From Paenibacillus turpanensis (GTDB lineage: Bacteria; Bacillota; Bacilli; Paenibacillales; YIM-B00363): a stretch of 60,132 nucleotides of DNA. Position 1 is the stretch's first letter, and every line of letters starts with the position of its first letter. A program made the position numbers and the translations under genes. The notes under the pieces were generated by a model that saw only the letters and a list, made by a program, of their open reading frames with translations, ran no database searches and was not told where the DNA came from. The stretch covers positions 1-60,132 of the forward strand of contig NZ_WTLI01000029.1 of NCBI RefSeq assembly GCF_011421635.1, given 5' to 3'. Of the stretch, positions 23,279 through 33,000 are shown piece by piece.

Positions 23279-23901
23279 TACGCAAGCACCTCCTCTACTT
23301 TGGATACGGCGTCTTTCGTAATGATAAGCTTGTCGTATACCATAACGTCGAGAACATTGATGCCGTCAGCCGCTACAAATTTAACGCCCGGAATGTTACG
23401 TGCGGACAATGCAAGATTGTCATCATAGCTTGCTGCTACTACCAATGCTTTACGCTCGATCTTCAGGTTGTTCAGAATCGCCGCGAATTCTTTCGTCTTC
23501 GGTGCGTTCATAGCAAGCTGATCAAGAACGATGATGTTGTTATCAATAACCTTCGAGGAAAGCGCCGAGCGAATCGCCAAACGACGAACCTTCTTCGGAA
23601 GTTTGTATGCATAGCTGCGCGGTGTAGGTCCGAAGACGATACCGCCGCCTTTCCATTGCGGAGCGCGAATCGAACCCTGACGAGCACGACCTGTGCCTTT
23701 TTGTTTCCAAGGCTTACGTCCGCCGCCGCGAACTTCAGAACGTCCTTTAGTCTTGTGTGTTCCTTGACGCAGGGATGCTTGCTGCATCAATACAGCTTCA
23801 TGGAGTACATGGGTATTCGGCTCAATACCGAAAACTGCGTCCGCCAGCTCCACTTCGCCAACTTGTGTTCCGTTCACATTATATAAAGCTACTTTAGGCA
23901 T
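23278..23901 (-). CDS. rplD: 50S ribosomal protein L4
   Basis: 207 residues. PKVALYNVNGTQVGEVELAD at the start and the long tunnel loop with KGRSEVRGGGRKPWKQKGTG. In Escherichia coli L4 represses its own S10 operon through the leader; in Firmicutes the leader is different and control by L4 is not proved. ATG at 23901 with AAAGGAGGAAC upstream. Confidence 0.97.
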   Translation of the reverse strand: MPKVALYNVNGTQVGEVELADAVFGIEPNTHVLHEAVLMQQASLRQGTHKTKGRSEVRGGGRKPWKQKGTGRARQGSIRAPQWKGGGIVFGPTPRSYAYKLPKKVRRLAIRSALSSKVIDNNIIVLDQLAMNAPKTKEFAAILNNLKIERKALVVAASYDDNLALSARNIPGVKFVAADGINVLDVMVYDKLIITKDAVSKVEEVLA

Positions 23902-23927
23902 TGGTGTTCCTCCTTTCTTTACGTTTA

Positions 23928-24557
23928 TTATTTCTTCACAGTGGAACGGAGCTTAACGTAGCTGTTGCGAGGACCCGGAATGGAGCCTTTCACCAGGATT
24001 ACGTTGCGTTCTGCGTCCACTTTCACAATTTCAAGGTTTTGCAGTGTAACTGTCTCATGGCCCATATGTCCAGGCATCATCTTGCCCTTCGGCACTTTGT
24101 TCGCTGTACGAACAACTGCCATGGAACCAACACCACGATGGTATTTGGAACCGTGAGTCATCGGTCCACGACTTTGTCCGTGACGCTGAATAACGCCGGC
24201 GAAGCCTTTACCCTTGGATGTTCCTGTTACGTCAACAAACTCTCCTGCTTCAAAAATGTCAGCCTTAATCTCTTGGCCAACTTCAAAAGCAGACAAATCA
24301 ATACCGCGAATTTCGCGAACGTAGCGCTTAGGCGTTGCGTTTGCTTTCTTAGCATGGCCTACAGCAGGCTTCGTAGCGTTTCTTTCTTTCTGATCGTCAA
24401 AGCCAATCTGAACCGCTTCGTATCCGTCGTTATCTGCGTCTTTCTTTTGAAGAACCACGCAAGGACCCGCCTCGATTACCGTTACCGGTACAACGTTACC
24501 GTCTTCGGTAAACACTTGAGTCATGCCGATCTTTTTACCTAAGATACCCTTTGTCAT
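23928..24557 (-). CDS. rplC: 50S ribosomal protein L3
   Basis: 209 residues. TKGILGKKIGMTQVFTEDGN at the start and the central RHGQSRGPMTHGSKYHRGVG loop that reaches the peptidyl-transferase centre. ATG at 24557 after AGAGGTG; a longer frame to 24584 has no ribosome site. Confidence 0.97.
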   Translation of the reverse strand: MTKGILGKKIGMTQVFTEDGNVVPVTVIEAGPCVVLQKKDADNDGYEAVQIGFDDQKERNATKPAVGHAKKANATPKRYVREIRGIDLSAFEVGQEIKADIFEAGEFVDVTGTSKGKGFAGVIQRHGQSRGPMTHGSKYHRGVGSMAVVRTANKVPKGKMMPGHMGHETVTLQNLEIVKVDAERNVILVKGSIPGPRNSYVKLRSTVKK

Positions 24558-24602
24558 GTTGACACCTCTTTTCCTTTCCATCATAAAAAGCGATCATATA
24601 AT

Positions 24603-24914
24603 TTACAGCTTGATTTCGATGTCCACACCGGACGGCAAGTCGAGTCGCATGAGAGCGTCGACCGTTTGCGGAGTCGGGTTGACAATGTCGATCAAGCGCT
24701 TGTGTGTGCGCATTTCGAATTGTTCCCGGGAGTCCTTGTACTTGTGTACCGCACGAAGAATCGTGATAACTTGCTTCTCTGTCGGAAGCGGAATCGGACC
24801 CGAAACACTTGCTCCGGAACGTTTTGCCGTTTCAACGATCTTTTCTGCGGACTGATCAAGAACCCGGTGGTCGTATGCTTTTAAGCGAATACGAATTTTT
24901 TGCTTTGCTGCCAT
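24603..24914 (-). CDS. rpsJ: 30S ribosomal protein S10 (NusE)
   Basis: 103 residues. KQKIRIRLKAYDHRVLDQSA at the start and the loop RTHKRLIDIVNPTPQTVDAL. S10 is also NusE, a partner of NusB/NusG in rRNA antitermination. ATG at 24914 with AGGAGGGA upstream. First gene of the S10-spc-alpha operon, behind its own promoter and leader; the reading frame extending further upstream is leader sequence. Confidence 0.97.
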   Translation of the reverse strand: MAAKQKIRIRLKAYDHRVLDQSAEKIVETAKRSGASVSGPIPLPTEKQVITILRAVHKYKDSREQFEMRTHKRLIDIVNPTPQTVDALMRLDLPSGVDIEIKL

Positions 24915-25056
24915 AGTAGTCCCTCCTTCTATCGCCCAATTTATAATCGGACATACTCCGTGGAAATAACCACGATACAACTGGTATCCCTTGCTAAGGC
25001 AAAGGAGCCGGGTGTGTCGGCAACCTCCCACATCATCGCAACGTCACAGACCAACG
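24915..25056 (-). ncRNA. S10 operon leader RNA (candidate autoregulatory leader)
   Basis: About 140 bases between the promoter and rpsJ. It contains a GACACACCCGG stretch, a hairpin CCTTTGC-CTTA-GCAAGG and another GTGG-TTATTT-CCAC. Firmicutes often carry a conserved structured S10 leader here; I assign this by position and structure only. It has no strong U-tract terminator, so control may be at translation or processing. Confidence 0.55.
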
Positions 25057-25062
25057 TTCACT

Positions 25063-25091
25063 ATTGTACTAAAGAAATAGGCGAAATGCAA
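25063..25091 (-). promoter_or_regulatory. Sigma-A promoter of the S10 operon
   Basis: Minus strand TTGCAT (25091-25086), 17-base spacer, TACAAT (25068-25063), starting near 25056. It drives rpsJ to rplQ (about 15 kb). Confidence 0.75.
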
Positions 25092-25140
25092 GAAAAATTA
25101 TAATAAATATTTGGTAAATGAAAAAACGCTGCATATATAT

Positions 25141-25196
25141 GAAAAGAGACTGTCTATAAAGACAGTCTCTCATCGAAAACCGCTTGCGCGGTCAGT
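25141..25196 (-). terminator. Tandem terminator hairpins after tuf
   Basis: First ACCGC-GCAA-GCGGTTTTC (about 25196-25177), then the stronger AGAGACTGTC-TTTATA-GACAGTCTCTTTTC (25175-25141). Together they insulate the str operon from the S10 operon. Confidence 0.88.
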
Positions 25197-25199
25197 TAT

Positions 25200-26390
25200 T
25201 TACTTGTTGATTGTAGCAACCGCGCCCGCGCCTACAGTACGGCCACCTTCGCGAATCGCGAAGCGAGTACCTTCTTCCATAGCGATCGGGGAGATCAGTT
25301 CTACAGTTACCGTGATGTTGTCGCCTGGCATAACCATCTCTGTTCCTTCTGGAAGAGTGATGATACCTGTAACGTCAGTTGTACGGAAGTAGAACTGTGG
25401 ACGGTAGCCTGTGAAGAAAGGCTTATGACGTCCGCCTTCTTCTTTAGTCAGAACGTAGATCTGAGCAGAGAAGGAAGTGTGCGGCTTAACGGAGCCTGGC
25501 TTCGCAAGTACTTGACCACGCTCGATGTCGCTGCGGTCTACACCACGAAGAAGTGCGCCGATGTTGTCGCCTGCTTGTGCTTGGTCCAGAAGCTTACGGA
25601 ACATTTCTACGCCCGTAACAACGGATTTGCGAGGCTCTTCTGTAAGACCGATGATTTCGATCTCGTCAGATACTTTAACGATACCACGCTCTACACGGCC
25701 AGTAGCAACTGTACCACGGCCTGTGATCGAGAATACGTCCTCGACAGGCATCAGGAACGGCTTGTCAACTTGACGCTCTGGGTTCGGGATGTAAGTATCG
25801 ATGTGCTCGAACAGCTCAACGATCTTGTCAGCCCATGCGCCAGCCGGATCTTCAAGAGCCGGACGAGCAGCACCGCGAACGATTGGAGTGTCGTCGCCTG
25901 GGAATTCGTATTCGTTCAGAAGGTCGCGAACTTCCATCTCAACGAGTTCAAGAAGCTCTTCGTCTTCAACCATGTCGCACTTGTTCAAGAATACGACGAT
26001 GTAAGGTACGCCTACCTGACGGGAAAGAAGGATGTGCTCGCGAGTTTGCGGCATCGGGCCGTCAGCTGCGGATACTACGAGAATCGCGCCGTCCATTTGC
26101 GCTGCGCCTGTGATCATGTTTTTAACATAGTCGGCGTGGCCTGGGCAGTCAACGTGTGCGTAGTGACGGTTAGGTGTTTCGTATTCTACGTGTGCAGTGG
26201 AGATTGTAATCCCGCGCTCACGCTCTTCTGGTGCTTTGTCGATTTGGTCGAACGCTACTGCTGCGCCGCCGTAACGCTTTGCCAAAACAGTGGTAATAGC
26301 CGCTGTCAAAGTCGTTTTACCGTGGTCGACGTGACCGATGGTTCCGATGTTAACGTGCGGTTTATTACGTTCAAATTTTGCCTTTGCCAT
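25200..26390 (-). CDS. tuf: Elongation factor Tu
   Basis: 396 residues. G-domain motifs GHVDHGKT (19-26), DCPGH (81-85, with the GTPase-activating His) and NKCD (136-139); domains 2 and 3 follow with no changes that stand out. It delivers aminoacyl-tRNA to the ribosome. ATG at 26390 after AAGGAGGAAG. 41 bases after fusA; the last gene of the str operon, closed by two hairpins. Confidence 0.98.
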   Translation of the reverse strand: MAKAKFERNKPHVNIGTIGHVDHGKTTLTAAITTVLAKRYGGAAVAFDQIDKAPEERERGITISTAHVEYETPNRHYAHVDCPGHADYVKNMITGAAQMDGAILVVSAADGPMPQTREHILLSRQVGVPYIVVFLNKCDMVEDEELLELVEMEVRDLLNEYEFPGDDTPIVRGAARPALEDPAGAWADKIVELFEHIDTYIPNPERQVDKPFLMPVEDVFSITGRGTVATGRVERGIVKVSDEIEIIGLTEEPRKSVVTGVEMFRKLLDQAQAGDNIGALLRGVDRSDIERGQVLAKPGSVKPHTSFSAQIYVLTKEEGGRHKPFFTGYRPQFYFRTTDVTGIITLPEGTEMVMPGDNITVTVELISPIAMEEGTRFAIREGGRTVGAGAVATINK

Positions 26391-26431
26391 GACTTACTCT
26401 TCCTCCTTAAATTGCAATCAAAGTTATAAAA

Positions 26432-28507
26432 TTAAGCACCTTTGTTCTTGGAGATGATTTCTTCGGAGATGTTCTTCGGCACTTCTTCGTAATGGGAGAT
26501 TTCCATTGCGTACACGCCACGTCCTTGAGTACGGGAGCGGAGTGTCGTCGAATATCCGAACATTTCTGCAAGAGGCACTTTCGCACGAATGATTTGAGCG
26601 CCATGTCTAGCGTCCATACCTTCGATGCGTCCGCGACGGGAGTTAAGGTCACCCATAACGTCGCCCATGTATTCTTCCGGAACCGTTACTTCAACCTTCA
26701 TGATCGGCTCAAGCAGTACCGGATTACATTTGTCTTTCGCAGCTTTAAGTGCCATCGAACCGGCAATCTTAAACGCCATTTCACTGGAGTCGACATCGTG
26801 GTAAGAACCGTCAACTACAGTTGCTTTGATATCTACCATCGGGAAGCCGGCAAGTACGCCGTTCTTCATCGACTCTTCGATACCCGCTTGGATTGGAGCG
26901 ATAAATTCTCTTGGAATCGAACCGCCCACAATCTTGCTTTCGAACTGGAAGCCTGTTCCTGCTTCAAGCGGTTCGAACTCCACCCAACAATGTCCGTATT
27001 GACCACGGCCACCGGATTGGCGAACGAACTTGCCTTCAACCTTAGCAGGCGAGCGGAACGTTTCGCGGTAAGCAACCTGAGGCTTACCAACGTTGGTTTC
27101 CACTTTGAATTCACGAAGCATACGGTCAACGATGATCTCAAGGTGAAGTTCACCCATACCTGCGATAATCGTTTGGCCAGTTTCATGATCCGTGAACGCA
27201 CGGAACGTCGGATCTTCTTCAGCAAGCTTCGAAAGAGCAACGCCCATTTTATCTTGGTCAGCTTTTGTCTTTGGTTCAAGAGAAAGCTGGATAACCGGCT
27301 CTGGGAAGTTCATCGATTCGAGAACTACCGGATGCTTTTCATCGCAAAGTGTGTCGCCAGTAACCGTATCTTTCAAGCCTACAGCAGCTGCAATGTCACC
27401 TGCGTATACTTGCTCGATTTCCTGACGGCTGTTTGCATGCATTTGAAGAATACGGCCAACGCGCTCGCGCTTGCCTTTTGTTGCGTTAAGTACGTAGGAA
27501 CCGGAAGACAACACCCCGGAATAAACCCGGAAGAATGTTAATTTTCCGACGAACGGGTCCGTTGCAATCTTGAACGCAAGTGCCGCGAACGGCTCCTCGT
27601 CAGAGGATTTACGCGTGATTTCCGTTCCATCTTCCAATGTACCCTTGATATCTGGTACATCCACTGGAGCTGGAAGGTAATCTACTACTGCGTCAAGCAT
27701 CAACTGAACGCCTTTGTTCTTATACGAAGAACCGCAGATTACAGGGAAAACTTTCGTCTGAATTACGCCTTGACGAAGAGCTGCTTTGATTTCCTCTTTA
27801 GAGATTTCTTCTCCTTCAAGGTATTTCATCATCAGTTCTTCTTCAAGCTCAGCTACCTTCTCAACGAGAATGGTACGCAGTTCAGCAACTTTCGCCTTGA
27901 ATTCTTCCGGAACTTCTACCTTTTGAATGTCCTTACCAAGGTCATCGTTATAAATGTAAGCTACTTCTTCGACGAGATCGATGATCCCTTTGAAGTCCGA
28001 CTCTGCACCGATCGGCAATTGAATCGCTACAGCGTTGGCACCAAGCTTTTCTTTCATGGATTCGATAACGTTCAGGTAGTCAGCGCCGATAATGTCCATC
28101 TTGTTAACGTACGCAATACGCGGTACGCCATAACGGTCGGCTTGTCTCCAAACGGTCTCGGATTGCGGTTCAACACCTTCTTTGGCGCTGAATACGCCTA
28201 CGGCTCCGTCGAGCACGCGTAAGGAACGTTCCACTTCGACTGTAAAGTCTACGTGTCCGGGTGTGTCGATAATATTAACGCGATGGCCATTCCACTGACA
28301 AGTTGTAGCTGCAGACGTGATTGTGATACCACGCTCCTGCTCCTGCTCCATCCAGTCCATTGTCGCAGCGCCTTCGTGTACTTCACCGATCTTATGAGTA
28401 CGACCAGTGTAGAACAAGATACGCTCCGTAGTTGTGGTTTTACCCGCATCAATATGCGCCATAATCCCGATATTCCGCGTGTCTTTTAAGGAGAACTCTC
28501 TTGGCAT
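26432..28507 (-). CDS. fusA: Elongation factor G
   Basis: 691 residues. GTP-binding motifs AHIDAGKT (17-24), DTPGHVDF and NKMD, followed by domains II-V ending in a short acidic/basic tail (EEIISKNKGA). It drives translocation and, with RRF, ribosome recycling. ATG at 28507 after GGAGGAGAC. A promoter and a 5' stem-loop upstream (28541-28604) suggest that fusA-tuf is also made independently of rpsL-rpsG. Confidence 0.98.
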   Translation of the reverse strand: MPREFSLKDTRNIGIMAHIDAGKTTTTERILFYTGRTHKIGEVHEGAATMDWMEQEQERGITITSAATTCQWNGHRVNIIDTPGHVDFTVEVERSLRVLDGAVGVFSAKEGVEPQSETVWRQADRYGVPRIAYVNKMDIIGADYLNVIESMKEKLGANAVAIQLPIGAESDFKGIIDLVEEVAYIYNDDLGKDIQKVEVPEEFKAKVAELRTILVEKVAELEEELMMKYLEGEEISKEEIKAALRQGVIQTKVFPVICGSSYKNKGVQLMLDAVVDYLPAPVDVPDIKGTLEDGTEITRKSSDEEPFAALAFKIATDPFVGKLTFFRVYSGVLSSGSYVLNATKGKRERVGRILQMHANSRQEIEQVYAGDIAAAVGLKDTVTGDTLCDEKHPVVLESMNFPEPVIQLSLEPKTKADQDKMGVALSKLAEEDPTFRAFTDHETGQTIIAGMGELHLEIIVDRMLREFKVETNVGKPQVAYRETFRSPAKVEGKFVRQSGGRGQYGHCWVEFEPLEAGTGFQFESKIVGGSIPREFIAPIQAGIEESMKNGVLAGFPMVDIKATVVDGSYHDVDSSEMAFKIAGSMALKAAKDKCNPVLLEPIMKVEVTVPEEYMGDVMGDLNSRRGRIEGMDARHGAQIIRAKVPLAEMFGYSTTLRSRTQGRGVYAMEISHYEEVPKNISEEIISKNKGA

Positions 28508-28540
28508 GATTGTCTCCTCCTATAAAGGGGTTTTTAAACT

Positions 28541-28574
28541 GAGCAAAGAAAGGATGATTCATCCTTCCTTGCTC
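28541..28574 (-). promoter_or_regulatory. Stem-loop at the 5' end of the fusA message
   Basis: Minus strand GAGCAAGGAAGGATG-AAT-CATCCTTTCTTTGCTC, about 15 bp with one or two mismatches. It begins right after the -10 box at 28580-28575, so it would be the first element of the fusA transcript. No U-run follows; it looks like a stabilising or regulatory 5' hairpin rather than a terminator. Confidence 0.55.
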
Positions 28575-28604
28575 ATTATAACTTGATTTGAAACCGAAAA
28601 TCAA
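28575..28604 (-). promoter_or_regulatory. Internal promoter for fusA-tuf
   Basis: Minus strand TTGATT (28604-28599), 18-base spacer, TATAAT (28580-28575), in the gap between rpsG and fusA. Confidence 0.65.
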
Positions 28605-28618
28605 AAGCGAAGAGCAGA

Positions 28619-29089
28619 TTACCAACGATAGTGAGCAAACGCTTTGTTTGCTTCTGCCATCTTATGTGTATCTTCACGCTTCTTCACCGATGCGCCAGTG
28701 CTATTGCTAGCGTCGATGATTTCCGCTGCCAAACGCTCTTCCATCGTCTTCTCGCCACGAAGGCGGGAATAGTTCACGAGCCAACGCAATCCTAAGGATG
28801 TACGACGCTCAGGCTTAACTTCGATCGGAACCTGGTAGTTTGCACCGCCCACACGGCGTGCTTTAACTTCAAGAACAGGCATAATGTTCTTGATAGCTTG
28901 TTCAAACACGTCCATCGGCTCTTTGCCAGTACGTTCTTTCACAAGGTTGAACGCATTGTACAAGATACGCTGTGCAGTACCTTTCTTTCCGTCGATCATG
29001 ATGCGGTTAACCAGGCGAGTTACCAACTTGCTGTTGTAAATCGGATCTGGAAGCACATCTCTTTTTGGAACCGGACCTTTACGAGGCAT
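28619..29089 (-). CDS. rpsG: 30S ribosomal protein S7
   Basis: 156 residues. PRKGPVPKRDVLPDPIYNSK at the start, GGANYQVPIEVKPERRTSLG in the middle. It nucleates the head of the small subunit. ATG at 29089 with AAGGGGG upstream; 47 bases after rpsL. Confidence 0.97.
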   Translation of the reverse strand: MPRKGPVPKRDVLPDPIYNSKLVTRLVNRIMIDGKKGTAQRILYNAFNLVKERTGKEPMDVFEQAIKNIMPVLEVKARRVGGANYQVPIEVKPERRTSLGLRWLVNYSRLRGEKTMEERLAAEIIDASNSTGASVKKREDTHKMAEANKAFAHYRW

Positions 29090-29136
29090 AGTTATCCCCC
29101 TTTCTGCTAGTTGTCATACTTATGCTGTAGACATGA

Positions 29137-29559
29137 TTAGGATTTCTTCGCTTTCGGACGCTTTGTTCCGTATTTGGAACGAGCCTGCATGCGGTTGTTA
29201 ACCCCTGCAGTATCCAACGCGCCGCGAACGATATGGTAACGAACACCCGGCAAGTCCTTAACACGACCGCCGCGAACAAGAACAACGGAGTGCTCTTGCA
29301 GGTTGTGGCCGATACCCGGAATGTACGCAGTAACCTCAACACGGTTTGTCAAACGTACACGCGCATATTTACGAAGAGCGGAGTTCGGCTTCTTCGGCGT
29401 CATTGTACCAACACGTGTGCATACGCCGCGTTTTTGCGGAGCGCTAAGGTCTGTCTCTTCACGCTTCAAAGCGTTGTAACCTTTTTGAAGGGCTGGAGAT
29501 TTCGACTTTACCACTTTCGCTTGACGACCTTTACGTACTAGCTGGTTGATTGTAGGCAT
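29137..29559 (-). CDS. rpsL: 30S ribosomal protein S12
   Basis: 140 residues. PTINQLVRKGRQAKVVKSKS at the start. The decoding loops carry the unmutated residues Lys56 (TPKKPNS) and Lys101 (KDLPG), so no classic streptomycin-resistance change is present. ATG at 29559 after GGAGGTGC; a longer frame to 29670 runs over a hairpin and is rejected. Confidence 0.97.
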   Translation of the reverse strand: MPTINQLVRKGRQAKVVKSKSPALQKGYNALKREETDLSAPQKRGVCTRVGTMTPKKPNSALRKYARVRLTNRVEVTAYIPGIGHNLQEHSVVLVRGGRVKDLPGVRYHIVRGALDTAGVNNRMQARSKYGTKRPKAKKS

Positions 29560-29642
29560 GGTGCACCTCCTTCCAAAAATGAATTGTTGCTTCCAAAATT
29601 TTAAGCCAACAGACCCAGGCATATCGCAAATAGGCGAACAAA

Positions 29643-29670
29643 ATGTTTTTGCGAAAGACCGCAAAAACAT
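29643..29670 (-). repeat. Perfect 11-bp hairpin between the L7Ae-like gene and rpsL
   Basis: ATGTTTTTGCG (29670-29660) pairs with CGCAAAAACAT (29653-29643) around a 6-base loop, followed by TTTTG. It may be a weak attenuator or processing site ahead of rpsL in the str operon. Confidence 0.5.
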
Positions 29671-29679
29671 ATGCTTCGT

Positions 29680-29928
29680 TTATTCTATTACAGCGACCAA
29701 TGCTGCACCGACATCAATTCCACACGCTTTTCCAAGCTGTTTCATCGTGTCTACATAGTGAATCGGAATCCCTAATTTCTTAGAGCTTGCTATCACCTTG
29801 GCCGTTACCTTCGGATCTGCGTCATTCGCAACATACAGCTCGCGGGCCAAGCCCTGCTCAACTGCTTTCGCAGTCTGCTTCGTACCTACTGTGATGTTAG
29901 CGCCCTGTAGCACCTTTTCATAAGACAT
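29680..29928 (-). CDS. L7Ae-family K-turn RNA-binding protein (YbxF type)
   Basis: 82 residues, one L7Ae fold: VTAKVIASSKKLGIPIHYVD and a C-terminal GIDVGAALVAV. Bacillus YbxF binds kink-turn RNAs; its place between rpoC and rpsL is conserved. Its natural RNA partner is not established. ATG at 29928 after TTTGGAGGATATG; the first gene after the str promoter at 29981-30010. Confidence 0.88.
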   Translation of the reverse strand: MSYEKVLQGANITVGTKQTAKAVEQGLARELYVANDADPKVTAKVIASSKKLGIPIHYVDTMKQLGKACGIDVGAALVAVIE

Positions 29929-29980
29929 TCTTCATATCCTCCAAAGGACAGAACCACTAATCTTTTTGGCACACTACGTC

Positions 29981-30010
29981 ATATTATCACTTTTAAAATA
30001 GGCGTGTCAA
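29981..30010 (-). promoter_or_regulatory. Promoter of the str operon
   Basis: Minus strand perfect TTGACA (30010-30005), 18-base spacer, TAATAT (29986-29981), or GATAAT with 16 bases. Lies just after rpoC. Confidence 0.7.
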
Positions 30011-30031
30011 GTAATAATTACGAGGATGATA

Positions 30032-30053
30032 GCCGGGCGATTCCTCACCCGGC
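30032..30053 (-). repeat. GC-rich hairpin after rpoC, no U-run
   Basis: GCCGGG and CCCGGC around a 10-base loop. It may slow or partly end transcription, but lacks a T-tract, so read-through from rpoBC into the str operon is likely. Confidence 0.45.
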
Positions 30054-30064
30054 TCATCGAGTCG

Positions 30065-33000
30065 CTATTCTACTGAAACCGCCTCTGGCAGTACATCTTC
30101 CGAAGCTTCCGTCTCTTGTGTTGGATCAACAACACGTACCGCACGGTAACGGGTCATACCCGTACCCGCCGGGATCAGCTTACCGATAATTACGTTCTCT
30201 TTCAGACCGAGCAATTCGTCGACCTTGCCTTTGATCGCCGCATCCGTCAGGACACGTGTCGTTTCCTGGAAGGACGCTGCCGACAAGAACGAATCGGTTT
30301 CAAGCGATGCTTTGGTAATCCCGAGAAGCACCGGTTTGGCAACGGCCGGTTCTCTTCCTTCGAGAAGAACGTTAAGATTCGCTTCTTCGTATTCATGAAT
30401 GTCAACGAACGAGCCAGGAAGCAGCGTAGTATCGCCAGCATCGATGACGCGGATCTTCCGGAGCATCTGACGAATCATAACCTCAACGTGCTTATCGTTG
30501 ATTTCTACACCCTGGTTACGGTATACGCGCTGAACTTCTTGAAGAATGTAGTTTTGAACGCCGCGGATGCCCTTAATGCGCAGCATCTCTTTCGGGTCAA
30601 TGGAACCGTCGGTAATTTCATCGCCGGCTTCTACCTTCTGTCCAACAGTTACGCGAATACGCGAGCCATAGGTAACTGGATATACTTTCGATTCCGCTTC
30701 GCCTTCAACCTCGATTTCACGACGGTCTTTAGCTTCACGGATATCTTTAATAACGCCGTCAAGTTCCGAAATGATCGCTTGACCCTTCGGATTCCGCGCT
30801 TCAAACAATTCCTGAATACGCGGCAAACCTTGCGTAATATCATCCCCCGCTACGCCGCCCGTATGGAACGTACGCATGGTCAGCTGGGTACCCGGCTCAC
30901 CAATCGACTGCGCCGCGATGATACCAACCGCTTCGCCGATCTCCACGTGCTTGCCTGTCGCCAGGTTGCGGCCGTAACACTTATTACATACGCCATGACG
31001 CGTACGGCACGAAAGCACCGAACGAATCTGAACGCGTTGAACGCCCGCTTTAACAATCGCATTCGCAATATCCGTTTCAATCAGCTGATTGCGGTGGGCA
31101 ATAATTTCACCCGTTTCCGGATGCTTCAATGTTTCGAAGCAGTAGCGTCCTTCGATCCGGTCAAACAGATCCTCGATAACCTCTTTGCCATCCTGAATCC
31201 GGGAAACGACAAAGCCTTTATCCGTTCCGCAATCCTCTTCACGTACGATAACATCCTGCGCAACGTCAACGAGACGACGAGTCAAGTAACCCGAGTCCGC
31301 TGTCCGAAGCGCCGTATCCGCCAAACCTTTCCGCGCGCCGTGCGTGGAGATAAAGTACTCCAATACCGTTAGGCCTTCACGGAAGTTCGATTTGATCGGG
31401 AGCTCGATAATCCGGCCGGACGGGTTCGCCATAAGACCGCGCATACCGCCAAGCTGTGTGATTTGAGATTTGTTACCCCGCGCCTTCGACTCCACCATCA
31501 TGTTGATGGAATTGAATTTATCCAAGGATCTCATCAGGATATCTGTAATGTCATCCTTCGATTTACTCCAAATTGCGATAACACGGTCATAGCGCTCTTC
31601 GTCTGTGATTAAGCCGCGGCGGTACTGGTTCGTAACCACACGGACTTTTTCTTCGGACTCGCTAAGAATGCGCTGCTTTTCACCTGGAACCATAACGTCC
31701 GCAACGGCGATCGTAATCCCCGCTTTGGTCGAGTACGTAAACCCAAGCTGCTTAATATTGTCAAGGATCATCGATGTGCGAGTCGTTTGGTATAAACGGA
31801 AGCACTCACCGATAATTGTTCCTAAGAAGTCTTTACCAATCGCGCCTTTCGAAGGCAGGCTGTTCATGTACTCTACGACGTTAGTGCCTTTTTCGTAAAT
31901 GAAATATTCTTCTGGTGTTCCAATCAGCAGGTTCGCCTTACTTGGCTCGTTGATGTATGGGAAATCAGCAGGGAAAATTTCGTTGAAAATGACTTTACCA
32001 ACGTTCGTTACGATCAGTGCATTCTGCTGCTTTTCCGTAAAGGACGTCTTGTTCAGCGCCTTAACCGGAATAGCAATCCGCGCATGAAGCGATACGATTC
32101 CGCGCTGATAAGCGGATACCACCTCATTGATGCTGCCGAAAATCTTACCGGAACCTTCTGCCTCCACATTATCCATCGTCAAGTAGAAGGAGCCAAGAAC
32201 CATATCCTGGGAAGGTGTTACAACCGGCTTGCCGTCCTTCGGGTTCAAGATGTTGCCCGAAGCAAGCATCAGGATGCGTGCTTCCGCCTGCGCTTCCGCC
32301 GACAACGGAACGTGAACCGCCATCTGGTCGCCGTCAAAGTCAGCGTTATAAGCTGTACATACAAGAGGATGCAGCTTAATCGCGCGGCCTTCTACAAGAA
32401 TCGGTTCGAACGCCTGGATACCGAGACGGTGAAGCGTCGGCGCACGGTTCAGAAGAACCGGGTGCTCCTTAATGACTTCTTCAAGTACGTCCCATACTTC
32501 AGGGCTGACGCGCTCTACCTTACGCTTCGCGCTCTTAATATTATGAGCCTGGCCTTTGTTTACAAGCTCCTTCATAACGAAAGGCTTAAACAATTCCAGC
32601 GCCATTTCCTTCGGAAGTCCGCATTGGTACATCTTCAGGTTCGGTCCTACGACGATAACGGAACGACCGGAGTAGTCAACACGCTTACCGAGCAGGTTTT
32701 GACGGAAACGTCCTTGCTTACCTTTCAGCATATGGCTCAAAGATTTCAATGGACGGTTGCCTGGTCCTGTTACCGGACGACCGCGGCGGCCGTTATCGAT
32801 CAATGCGTCAACCGCTTCCTGCAGCATCCGCTTTTCGTTCTGTACGATAATGTCCGGAGCGCCAAGATCAAGAAGACGCTTTAAACGATTGTTCCGGTTA
32901 ATGACGCGGCGGTAAAGGTCGTTCAAGTCGGAGGTAGCAAAACGTCCCCCGTCTAGCTGAACCATCGGACGAAGCTCCGGCGGAATAACCGGAAGCACGT

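Noticed and set aside
25425..26429. 334-codon frame antisense to tuf
   Set aside because: Shadow of a highly expressed gene with biased codons; no ribosome site or family features.
28619..29559. Antibiotic-resistance mutations in rpsL or rpoB
   Set aside because: S12 Lys56 and Lys101 and the RpoB residues Asp470, His480, Arg483 and Ser485 are the normal ones.
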